From Nematostella vectensis (lineage: Eukaryota; Cnidaria; Anthozoa; Actiniaria; Edwardsiidae), in assembly GCF_932526225.1 (NCBI RefSeq), contig NC_064035.1:8667296-8731295 (forward strand): DNA of 64,000 nt, in the 5' to 3' direction. A program made the translations under genes and the position numbers. The notes under the pieces are model-generated. The model searched no databases, had not been told where the DNA came from, and saw nothing but the letters and a program-made list of their open reading frames with translations. The first letter of the stretch is position 1; each line of letters starts with the position of its first letter. This document shows, in pieces, positions 20,028 to 32,500 of this stretch.

Positions 20028-22560
20028 ATAGCTGTATTCATCCCTAGGTTAGTGCTAACCAGATTTCTAAGAGACGACCCCAAATTATTTCCTCCAGCAA
20101 GTGAATTGACAACAGGCTTCACAAAAGCAAATAATGAACAAACAATTTCAAATCAATTTCATAATTTTTGATGCCCATTCTCATGCACTCACGAAATATT
20201 CAACTGTTTTATGATATATTTTTTATAAATGCGTGGTGGCTATAATAACCATCAATACACTCAGTCTGTTACTGCAAGTATATAGTAGATGACTGTTTAG
20301 TGGATTCCACAAAAGCATGAGGGGCTCCGTATCGAGTGCCCCTGTTTATTGTTAGCAAGGATTAGCCACTGAGGGCGGTCACTGCCATTGGGGTTTATTG
20401 TGTAACCCAACGGTTCTTTTTTATAGTGTATAATTGATAGATAGGGCTTGGGTGCATGGCTGTGTTTCGTTTTAACAGTAAGGACCCGAATTTAATTACA
20501 GGGAGCACGGCTAGCCTGATTTAACGAGCGATCACGTGCTGTCTGATAAACCAAGCTAGGAGCTCCGCTTGCTTTCCGCGCTCTGGGCGTCATCCAGCCA
20601 GCTGACAATGTCTGCTCGGCGCTGACCACAAGACAAAAAAAAAGATAATGAAATACTTTACAGTTCAATCCCTTTCAATAAGCATTGCTGGCCCCACTAC
20701 AATCGGCTGACTATAACACAAGGAGATGTTGGCGAACATCTTAAAGCACCTGCCAACATGTTCAAACAGCGCCAGTGTTGCTGGTAGCGGTCTCGCCACC
20801 CCTTCGCGGTAGGTACTTCACGTATGACTCTCAAAGAACGGCATGTTGTAACACTAAAGGGAATCATTAATGAAGACCCTATTCTCTTTGCTAACATTGT
20901 GATGCTGATTGCACGGCTAAACACGATGTACAAATGGGACAACAAGGCTGGCTGGTTTTTCGCCAGCGATCAAGGGCACCCAACGACCATTTTCGGTCAA
21001 ATATCTGTTCGGAAGCAAGGTCACATACGGATTTCGGGGTCGGCCTAGAACTGTCTACTTTTTTCGGAATTTGTATTTCTAGATCACCTATGTTTCTCGG
21101 GAAGAGAGCTGGATCACCTATGTTTTACGGAGTTGCTTTTGTCACCACCATCACCATTTTCGGGAGATTTTTTAGGCCGACATGCTTTAAAAAAAGGAAC
21201 CCTAGTATTTTCGGAAGCGAGTATACAAGGGACATTACCTAGAAATTTCGCTTAAGGATCTTAGAATCGCTAGGAGTTTCGGATGCCTCGTGATGAGTAA
21301 CTAGATTTTTCGGATGGCTGTAATTTCGCCTAGCAAATCCGAACAGATAAAAAATATCTAGGAAAGCTCTATATTGTATAAAAATGCCTGCAAACGAATA
21401 AAAACGGTATCTTTGTTAAAACTCATTTTAGGCCGGTTGTGAAATTTTCGTCGTTGGGCGCCCTTGAGTGATGCCCAACGCTTAGTTGAGAGGGGGTTTC
21501 GTCTAGCAACACTTTTCCCAACTAGATCCAAGACAGGCTAAGAACGTAAGGTTCATCTTGGCTATTCTATGATAAGCATGGATTCGTTTTCTTTTTCAAG
21601 CCCCATCCAGTTTGTGTGTGTGTGTGCGTGCGTGTGGAACGTTCTCTGGCATTCAGCGACAAAATAAAAGCTTGCATTACGGAGACTGCCTCGCTTCATT
21701 GACCACAAGACAAAGGGAATGTTGGCAAACTATTTCGTGGCACCTCCCACTTTGTATACTAACAGCACTAGTGTATTTCTAGACTGATTGCCGCCCTCCT
21801 TTGCCAACGTCACGCGATCAACCCTAGGTCACCACAGGCAATCGTCACGCCACAGGGAGAACCTATCCCATGTAAACGTAGCCTTAAGTTTCAAGTTTCA
21901 GGAGCCCAGCCAGCTCTTATCAAGGATGCCCTCAGCCTTGGAAGCAAGCGTTTTTGTGGGGTTTCAGAAATGTAAACCGAGCGATGAATATGGCCGCGCG
22001 AACAATAGGGACGACTCTTCGACTTTAAATCTCTGTCGCTCGGTCCCTATTTCCGACAAAACCTCACAGGAACGCTTGCTACGCGGGCAAGGATGTCAAA
22101 AAAACCATTCCCCAGTTCAGCATTCAAGACATGCTTCCTTAAAAACCTGATTTATTTTCAGCATTCTAAAAAATCCATACAAAATTTTGTTATCACTCTT
22201 GTCTATACAACGTCGATTAGTGCGATTCGTATTCTTAAATACTCGGAGACCATGGCGAGGTATGTACAAGACTCACGAGACTGTCTTATTATCATAATCA
22301 CATGAAGAGAACTACGAAGATATTACAAAGCTTTGCTGAAGAATTAGATTTATCTGTATAAACTTTGAAACTCGAAGGCATTATTTTTAGAAAATAGCTT
22401 TTCATTGCTTTGTTGAAAAGTCCAGGGCGTCGGCTATCTAAACTATACAAATAGTCCATTGTTTTTTGTCTATTCTTTTTATTTCGGTTTTTATTGAGAC
22501 CCTTTCCCGATATTCCCCAATAGGACGACTCGAAACTTGAACTACTTCAGCGACATCTAG
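20028..22560. other. Gene-free stretch downstream of CHPF and BAZ2
   Basis: I find no convincing exon here. It holds the 496-bp inverted-repeat element at 20971-21466 and two weakly similar patches (about 20620-20790 and 21690-21790, sharing GACCACAAGACAAA and GATGTTGG/AATGTTGG strings), which look like old repeat copies. The several ORFs of 60-120 codons resemble no known protein. Confidence 0.4.
20971..21466. mobile_element. Non-autonomous inverted-repeat transposon, 496 bp
   Basis: Ends CAAGGGCACCCAACGAC and its near complement GTCGTTGGGCGCCCTTG define the element. The flanks AGCGAT (left) and AGTGAT (right) may be a 6-bp target duplication with one change. The ORF running through it (20934-21242) is not protein-like. 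Confidence 0.6.
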
Positions 22561-22564
22561 AACA

Positions 22565-23340
22565 CAGAAAGGGTTGAGTAAGAACAGAAAGTGTATGGTA
22601 AGAATAGAAAAGGTAGAGTTAGAACAGAAAGGGTATCGTAAGAATAGAAAAGGTAGGGTTAGAACAGAAAGGGTATGGTAAGAATAGAAAAGGTAGGGTT
22701 AGAACAGAAAGGGTATGGTAAGAATAGAAAAGGTAGGGTTAGAACAGAAAGGGTATGGTAAGAATAGAAAAGGTAGGGTTAGAACAGAAAGGGTATGGTA
22801 AGAATAGAAAAGGTAGGGTTAGAACAGAAAGGGTATGGTAAGAATAGAAAAGGTAGGGTTAGAACAGAAAGGGTATGGTAAGAATAGAAAAGGTAGGGTT
22901 AGAACAGAAAGGGTATGGTAAGAATAGAAAAGGTAGAGTTAGAACAGAAAGGGTATGGTAAGAATAGAAAAGGTAGGGTTAGAACAGAAAGGGTATGGTA
23001 AGAATAGAAAAGGTAGGGTTAGAACAGAAAGGGTATGGTAAGAATAGAAAAGGTAGGGTTAGAACAGAAAGGGTAGGGTAAGAATAGAAAAGGTAGAGTT
23101 AGAACAGAAAGGGTAGGGTAAGAATAGAAAAGGTAGGGTTAGAACAGAAAGGGTATGGTAAGAATAGAAAAGGTAGGGTTAGAACAGAAATGTTAGGAAT
23201 TAAAAAGGGTTAGAGCAGAATGGGTAGGGTAAGAATAGAAAAGGTAGAGTTAGAACAGAAAGGGTATGGTAAGAATAGAAAAGGTAGGGTTAGAACAGAA
23301 AGGGTAGGGTAAGAATAGAAAAGGTAGGGTTAGAACAGAA
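22565..23340. repeat. 40-bp minisatellite downstream of the BAZ2 stop codon
   Basis: About 19 copies of a 40-bp unit built from two related 20-bp halves (AGAACAGAAAGGGTATGGTA and AGAATAGAAAAGGTAGGGTT), with degenerate copies continuing to about 23455. It starts less than 50 bases beyond the BAZ2 stop codon (23502) and so may lie in the 3' UTR. It is strongly strand-asymmetric: almost all purines on the plus strand, so a BAZ2 transcript would carry a pyrimidine-rich tract. Confidence 0.85.
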
Positions 23341-23501
23341 AGGGTAGGGTTTAAACAGGGTTAGAACAGAAAGGGTAAGGTTACAAAGGAAAAGATAGGC
23401 TAGAACAAAAATAGTGGGGTTAGAACAGATAGGGTAGGGTTTGAACTCAAGACAACATAAACTTAAATGTCCGCTAACCAAAGGCGTGCAGAGCGGGAGA
23501 G

Positions 23502-26500
23502 CTAGCTTCCTTGGCACAAGTCACTCCAGCGACTTTCAAAGAACTTTGACAAGCGTTTTCCAGCTTGGCCAACCTGAGAGTTATAAGTATTGAATATCAG
23601 CTAGCATATAAGCGTACAAGCATGGGTGGAATAGTTTTTGGGAAGTCGTGGCTTCGGTCATTTTATCTAGCAATGACTCTTTTCTTATCAGCTTTTCAAG
23701 TACACTGTTATTGCACGTTTGTCCTGTTACTCCTTAATTTAGTTTCTTATAGTAGTGTTAATAGTTCTTACTCTCTAAACTTTGTTATAAGAGGGACGCG
23801 TGTAAAATAACTAGGGTACCAAGTGCTTTCCCATCAATAAAAAAAATCTATCCATCCATCAATCTAGCCGTGGTCGGGTACACATTCATTCAACCTTACC
23901 TCAGAATCATCTTCGTTGAACTCCTCGCAGTTGGCGAAAACCAGTCGGCTGTCTTGAGCGAACTCTTGCGGGGAGGAGTACCTTCAAAGACAAACCCAAA
24001 CCAATGAGCCTGTCACACTGTGACGGTTAATCTAGACTTGCTGGTGAACTTACTGGTAATCGCGAAGCTTGATCTTCATCGTGTGGAAGTCCATTGGCTT
24101 CCGGATGATCTTGTAGTATTCAGGGAACTAAAATAGAGAGGAATCATACAACAACTATATAACACTGCCATCAACAATGTTCTCGGCTTTGTTAACAGGG
24201 TTCACAACCGGTTGTCAATCAGTGCATATTTGGACCAAGCAGCTATGACATGGACAGTTAATGGAAGCTTTCTCGATGCACATAAGGGAAAGAAAAGAAA
24301 TAGAGTTGTTTACATAACGAGAGAATGGAGATGTACTCTGCCTTCTACGGTGGTTTTGTAACACCCTACAATTACAGGTTGGTTAGCGAGATTCGCGAGA
24401 CAGGCGTCAGTTGACGTATTCATTCTACCCACAATGGATAAAAACACAAGGTGACCTGAGCCAGATTTCAAACCTTTGTCTTCCTGCTCGACAAGCGAAG
24501 TCAGTTTAAATGACTAAACGCAAAAATTCTCGAGGTGTACACATGATTTCTCAAATTATTACCTGCTTAGCGTTGACAGGGATGAGGAATGGCCAGGCGT
24601 CGTCGTGTTTCTCCATCTCGGCCAGTATTGTCCTGCATGGGGCCATGTCTTTGGACTGCTGTTTGCGGTTAATGTGGTGTCGAGTCTCCTGGTTGTCTCC
24701 CTCTTCATCCTCGCCGTCTTGACTCATCTCAAAGTCAATGTCCCGCAGTGAGTCTGACTCAGAGTGTTTCTTCTTCTCCCGCTTGCGCCGTGGGGTGCTG
24801 TTCTTCGCACGCCGCTACGGAACAAAATATAGACTGAGTGGAAGTGTAGTGATTTAAAAACTTCTATACAAACTGTAGAACATCTCTATAGCGATAAAAT
24901 ATCAACGTGGGGTGCTGTTCTTCGCACGCCGCTACGGAACAAAATATAGACTGAGTGGAAGTGTAGTGATTTAAAAACTTCTATACAAACTGTAGAACAT
25001 CTCTATAGCGATAAAATATCAACGTGGGGTGCTGTTCTTCGCACGCCGCTACGGAACAAAATATAGACTGAGTGGAAGTGTAGTGATTTAAAAACTTCTA
25101 TACAAACTGTAGAACATCTCTATAGCGATAAAATATCAACGTGGGGTGCTGTTCTTCGCACGCCGCTACGGAACAAAATATAGACTGAGTGGAAGTGTAG
25201 TGATTTAAAAACTTCTATACAAACTGTAGAACATCTCTATAGCGATAAAATATCAACGTGGGGTGCTGTTCTTCGCACGCCGCTACGGAACAAAATATAG
25301 ACTGAGTGGAAGTGTAGTGATTTAAAAACTTCTATACAAACTGTAGAACATCTCTATAGCGATAAAATATCAACGTGGGGTGCTGTTCTTCGCACGCCGC
25401 TACGGAACAAAATATAGACTGAGTGGAAGTGTAGTGATTTAAAAACTTCTATACAAACTGTAGAACATCTCTATAGCGATAAAATATCAACGTGGGGTGC
25501 TGTTCTTCGCACGCCGCTACGGAACAAAATATAGACTGAGTGGAAGTGTAGTGATTTAAAAACTTCTATACAAACTGTAGAACATCTCTATAGCGATAAA
25601 ATATCAACGTGGGGTGCTGTTCTTCGCACGCCGCTACGGAACAAAATATAGACTGAGTGGAAGTGTAGTGATTTAAAAACTTCTATACAAACTGTAGAAC
25701 ATCTCTATAGCGATAAAATATCAACGTGGGGTAGATAGGCTTAAGATAGGCAGGTTCGTGAATTCCACAGCACAAGGGTACATATACTGCATAATTTTAT
25801 AGTACTAAAGCAAATAATTTATAAATGTTTGCAAGCTAGGAATCTTGCTTGAATTAAATACAACTACAACTATTTAAGGGACAGTGGAAAGGTGGTACAG
25901 ATGATAAGGAGGGGGGACAGGGCTGGAAATAATGATACCTTTTTGCACTTGGGACAGGTCCAGGAAACACGAGGCATCCTGGGAAAAATAAAAAGACATA
26001 TTGCAACAACACTGTATTGACCATGTGTGCCTAGAGTGTTTTTCAAGCTGCTTCTGATCACTTACTTGACTAGCGGTGGTTCCAGACACTTCAAGTGGAA
26101 GTTCCTAGGGCAGTTGTCACACTTGGCCATTTTGCCTGCTGGTCCACCACACACACAGCAGTTGTCTCCACCAGCCGCCTACAGATTTGAGAAATAAGCA
26201 ATGATTACAATTGCGGTATTTACCCACTCCATGAAGCCATGACGGTTGAGTGTTGAGCAGTTAGTACCAGAGCTGTAACAGGTCTCGAAATTTTGGGGCC
26301 CCTACTGGAAATTTCCTTATTTGTGAAAATATTGGGGGGGGGGGGGGGGGATTCAAGGATGCAAGCTCAGTTGTTCTTGGTTTAGAAGACCCTAATATTA
26401 CTCACCAGAACAATGCAGTCCATGCAATACCAGTCTCCCTCTGGGATAGTCGTCAACTTGGGCTGTGATAGCAATCAATAAAGACAATATTATCAAGCAT

Positions 26501-29500
26501 GATGTTAGCAACGTCGCCATAAGGATATCAGCAAGACGAGGACATGTCTGAAACAGTGGAGGAGCTACACGTCCGGAAAGGGAGGTGGCTAGGCCAAAAT
26601 ACAGAAGTGTACCCCAGAAGGTGCAGGATTGGGAAGGCGTGGGTTGTTACAAATCACCCAATTAACCACCCCTGGATATGTAACTTTAGAATATGGTAGC
26701 AAAATGAAAGCAGTGGGACACACCGAGTTTTGGGGGAAATGCTGACTACCTATTTTCATTGGAAACATCATAGGAAGACTGGAGGCTTACCATGCAGCAG
26801 TAGGTATGGTAGCCCCGATCACAGCCATCACATAGAAGAAGGAGCTCCTCATTGTCACCTTTACGGCACATCTGGCAGAACTGTAAATGGAAAATTGTAA
26901 GAATCCTGCCTATACCAAGCAAGGCATTAGATATATATTACACATGCTTAAGTGCAATGAGTTTATAGGATGGCAGTGTTGAAGTCACTGCTTCAGTTCT
27001 GTAAGCGTAGAGCTGTTGATATAGGTAAAATATTTTGGGTATTGGTAGTTTTGAAGCTAAGTGGTATAGAGTGAATTTGTTCCTTGAAAAAGGCAGTGAT
27101 GGCTTATTATCAAAATCAGTACCAATGGCATTGGTTAGATGACATGCCATAAGCTCTGAACCCGGCTTGCAATTAATAAAGCATATTAAAATGTAGCTGT
27201 ATAAAACGACCAAACCCATCTGTAAAGGTGTTGTGTCCATTCAAAGCTTACCACTTTCATGATGGATTTGTCCCAAGCAATGTACCCCACCAACATAGAC
27301 AGGCACATTGCAAGCTGTGATGCATTGCTAACTGATGCTACTGCAGCACGCCACACTTTCAGTGCATGGGTGATGTTTCCACTGTAGATGAAGAAGGGCA
27401 GTGTAAAGGCATATATATTTTTGGGTGATTTTTTTTTTGCCATGTTGGTAATACCTTGACTTTCCAGGCGATGTTTTATTTTCCTCTTCCTGTGCTTCGG
27501 CTGAAACCATGTAAGAAATAGAGGTTACTCACATGTAAATACTTTTGGAGACTGTCTTCTCCTAAATTGTACTCACCGGAGGGAACTTCTCCTGGTGCGA
27601 GCGCAGTTCCAATATTTGTTGGTATCTGCACTTTACTGTGATAAAAGGGAGGATTATCAGATTTGATTTCTAAATTTCTTCAGAACAAAGAGTAAGACAT
27701 ACGTACTCATCTCGGAAGGGGTGCTTTAAGTAGCGCCTCTCGATGCCAAGCTCAACAGCAGCAAGACGTGTTGCAGCCATCGAAAGTAAGTTATTCTCTG
27801 GGTCTGTCTTGGCTTCTGTAAAATAAGGGACTGAGTGTTGAGAGAGGACCTTCATAGTATATGACATCTAAGTTTCAGAGTCAGACCTCTATCCAAGTCC
27901 ACCTCAGTCCAACTCAGTCACTTTATTATACTCGGTTATCGAGAGTGAAAAAGTTATACAATAGTACATATGCCTATGTAGGAAAATGTTGTAAAAACAT
28001 TTAGAACAAAAAAGCCATTTTAATAATGATTGGGGAAGGCATCTGTAAGTAGAGCTGTCTGCTGAGTGTCTGCATGCAAAGATTATAGCACTGTACACTC
28101 ACTCAACACTGGTTTTATGAAAGAATAGTCACTTACCAGGGTTATAGGTCAGCCCTTTAGTGACCTTAGCTGGCAGTTTCCATCCCTGGAAACGCAAGAG
28201 GAAAAAATGTAAAGCCACCGTCAATCATAATATTTTAATAGACTTCTGAAAAAAGGATCTTTCCTGAGCAGTCTCTAGGTCCACTACCTTGACTTGAAGA
28301 CTAGCAGCAAACACTTTCTCCTCAAGCTCCTCCACCTCCTTCATGATGGCTTTGTTTACTGCAAACTCTGCTGCAGGAAACCAGTTATCGTCAACGGGTG
28401 TGCCCTCTGCAAGCTTGTCCTCAGTCTTTTCATCCTCTTCATCAGTCTCAGAGTCGTCGTCTTCTACAATGGAAATAATGTAAACAAAGATACACAGTTT
28501 CGATTGACAATTCTAGTCCATCAGTATGAATGTACCCAATACAAGAACATTTAAAAGAGTTTACAGTATGTAAGAGTCACCGTTTTTCACAAGGGAAATA
28601 AGGGAATAACCATTGTGGCTGCAATTCAAAGCACATTTTGTTGGTCAATTAAACTGACTAAAAAAAACTCTGACAACCTCATTATTATTACTTTGTGCAG
28701 CCAAATAGCTTCAGGCATAATAATGCAAACATGTTCATCACTGATTGATGTGTAGATGGTCTATTGGCTAGGCGGAATTGCTGAGCAAAGAAGAGGTCTG
28801 TGGTTCGTGTCCTTGGCAAACTGGATTGATAAAAATTCTGGATTACTTACCATCACAGAATGGCTTTTTACAAGATGAGCTAATATATTCAGAGTACTTC
28901 TGGAAATTTTTCTGGAGCATTTTCTCGCGAATTCCTCTGTAAAAAATATGAATAACAAGAACCAATGTGAGTAACCAGATGTGCGCATTAAATTAGCAGT
29001 AAACAATGTTTGTCAATCAAAGCGAACAATACTCTAGTAGTAAACAATGCTTGTCAATCACAGAGAACATTGGCACCTTGTTTACCTGCTATGACATGCC
29101 TTGACAAGCTCTTTGATGTTGCTTGGTTCCGTCAGACGCCACCATCCATGCTGAACCTCTGTAACACATCAAGATAATGTAAACGAAGGTTGATACATAC
29201 AAAATACAGGCCATACGACTGAGGCAGATAAAGCAAAAAAAAAAATACAATAAATACAACCTTCAATAACAAGAACAGAGAAACGTTTTGAGAAATTTTG
29301 ATTTTTTGTGGCAACTGACAACTTGATATTTGAAGAGCACTAGACACATAATACTGTACCTGGTGGAATTGGTGCAGGCTCCTGTCTTAGAGATTCCAAC
29401 ACACTCTTCTTCAGCTCTTCAAATGATAGAGACATAGTGGAGACATGAGACGTACTACTCGCACTAGTGCAAGGCCCTCGTTTCTCAGGTGATGCCGCAG

Positions 29501-32500
29501 CACTGCCTGGTGATGACATAAGGTTGGGACTGCCAGATCCAAAGAGCGACACAAGGTTTGGTTGATAAACAATTTGTGCAGCATTCTTAGGAGGTCTGCC
29601 TGGGGGTCTCTTGATGGGAATAGGCGAGTCCATCAGTACTATTTCTGCCTTCTTACTGTAAGTTGGGACAAAGTTTCCACTTAGTGGAGTGTGTGACAGA
29701 GTCAGAGATGATTCGTCGCATGGCATGCGCGGAAGAAGGCTGAACCAGTTGTTACAGGTGTTCTGGGGTATTATTTGAGAGACAACAAGATTCTGTGAGG
29801 GAGAAACTATCACAGCTGATGTAGCTCCATCAGAACTTTTGATAAGGTTTTCTATTTTTATAAACTGAGACTGAGATGAGGGCCCAGCAGAGGTGTTAAC
29901 TGGAATTGAATGTTTGGGTGTAGTTGGTGTTTCCAAGCAACTTGTTCCGTTCACTGATGACTGTAGAGGAGTAATAGCACCTTGCTCCATTTTAACAGAG
30001 GCTTGTTGACTGTTTCTTTGTCTTTGAGTTCCTTCGGTGATAGCGCTATTTATATCCAGATTTTCTACTCTTTCTCTATCTCCCTGGGCGGGAATATCAC
30101 TCTGCATCCCATCTTTCTCTGCACTTGTTAGACCTTCAGCAAACACTCCACCAGTGTGAGGGAGTACCCAGTAACGACGTTTAAATCTATCTTGGCCTAG
30201 GGTCAATGCCCTCAAAGAGTGAGAGTGGCCAAATAGTTTAGTTCGGAACTTCGCGTGTTTCTAAAAAGAAAAATAAGACAGCATAAAATTCATTACATCT
30301 GTGATCTGACATCTAGAATACCATATTGACTGTACCTTTTCTAGTTTTTGTAACCTTCCTTCCAATTCTTCTTGTGTCTGAGGCTCTTTGTCATCCTAAG
30401 AAAATAATAACCAATTTAATTTAAGGATTGGGTTCGTAATTAGAGGCCTATTCATTTAGGATACAGTATAAAACCTCTTCTACCTACCTCTTCTTCTTCT
30501 GATTCATCGCTGGACCCAGAGCCATTCCCACCACCTTCACCATCTTCATCATCATCTTCCTCCTCTTCATCATCATCATCTTCTTCCTCCTCTTCATCAT
30601 CATCATCATCATTACCTTGTATACTACTATCAGCAATGGATGCAGCATCGCGGCTGTTGTCATTGTCTATTGATGTGGTGTCTACATTCCTTGGGCGCCC
30701 AGGTGGCTTCTTTATCTTAACAACTGGGTACTTTTCTGCCTGAATAGCTTTGAGCCTGAAGGAGGGGGAAGGATAATTCATGGGTTTGGTAGATAAGGTA
30801 TGTTGAAAAAGAAACAACAATTGTCATGTTCTGGATATCTTTCAACCTAAAGGGAGGATAAGACACATCAGGGATTTGATGGATAATGTATGATGGTAAA
30901 AATTATGATTATATTTCCTTACTTTCTTATACGTCCTTCAATGATCCATTTGTCTTTTCTGAGGTTAGACATGGTCTCAATGCTGTTTTCTATTTCCCTG
31001 TGAGAAAACACATACAATGAGTTTCCGTCACTTTTTCGCACTGCATTTATGCCTGGACTTTTCATTAATAAGTAAATTCATCACCATTATCAAAGCATAA
31101 GACTTACTTGATAATCACGCGACTACAAAGAAGCTCATTGACCAAGAATGCCAAGACTGAGCCTTTCTGCACAGGAGACAAGGACTGAAAGGGTTGCTCT
31201 TCCAAAGCATCTGACAACTAGGAAAGCAGAGGGAAGCATATTGATAAGTTAACAATAACTTCCAAGGAATAACTTTTGTCACTATTACTATATTTTTTAC
31301 ACTGTTTATTTACTTAAACATCAAAAAAGGGCATCTCACCTTTCCCAGAATACATTGTTGTCATTTTCATCATATAAAAAAATCATAAATATCCAACCTT
31401 CAATACAACTTTGAGGCTTTGAAAGACTTTCTATTATTGGGCTAAAAACATAGCTGCCAATAAAATTGAAAAGTATTTTGAGAAATGTTTTCACTTTTGC
31501 AGCTGCAACAGCCTCTATTATCAATTAGCAATTCAATATGAACAAAGTAGTTCAAATCAATAAACATGTACTACTAGTTGATACTCACTTCGTTGGGACC
31601 ACCATTTCTGCTCATCACGAATAAGCGTAGAATCTCGGAGGTATTGTTATCGGTTAGCTCTACTTTGTGAAGTGGTTGCCCCAGCTTTGTCACAGCCTAA
31701 ACAAAAAATACAAACATTCAATGTGATATATAAGACATGAAGGAAAAACATGACATGACGCTTTAAATAAGCAAATTTAGTATCTAAAAAGGGGGAAAAC
31801 TTCTCTTAGTACTTTGTGAGTAATAGCCAACAAAATACCAAATGAGACTTTGTTTAAATTGATGCAACTTTTTCTAAAGTGTCATTGAAATTTGAGCTTT
31901 TCGTCCCTGACCCCATACATAGCGCAAGGATGATCAAGGAAAAAATATCTTAAAAAGACAAAATCTGGGTATGTGCATCTTGGCCTCACGTTATTTGTGT
32001 TTTGAAAATCATTCCGGAATACAAGGAACCGATGGCCATTGTAAGAAATTGTGTCTTCTTTATCTATCTCAAATTGCGCATTTCCATGTTTTTCTGTCAT
32101 GTCGATGTATAAGGCATGCTGATAAAGAAAACCCACAATAAAAAAAACTATGAAATTATACTTTAAGTGTTTCCTAGCCCAGCAAAATCAAGGAGAAATA
32201 AATTGTTATAACTCTCAAACTTTGATAAGGAAATTTTTTCAAGTTTCAATCTGTTTTTTTTTTCATTTACCAAAAGTTATAGTGTGCAAGTAAATTATGA
32301 ATTGAACAATGATTTGGAAGTGAAAAGCTCTTATTTCATGGTCTTCCTCAGTCCTGAACACAAAACTCAATTCCTTAGACTGGCAATAGAAAATGTATAC
32401 ATACATAAGGCCCATCACAGCCTGGATCTGCCATGGCTTGGGTCAACAGAAGTTGACATAATGGCAGCAACACATCTTCTCCCTGGCACAGCATAGAGAG

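Noticed and set aside
20934..21242. Plus-strand ORF of 102 codons
   Set aside because: It runs through a non-autonomous transposon (20971-21466) and has no protein-like features.
24789..25731. Regularly spaced identical repeats that could suggest a CRISPR array
   Set aside because: Units are contiguous 117-mers without unique spacers, in a eukaryotic gene, and include an exon border.
31882..32136. Minus-strand ORF of 84 codons inside BAZ2
   Set aside because: It lies between two BAZ2 exons that join in phase without it and has no counterpart in BAZ2 proteins.
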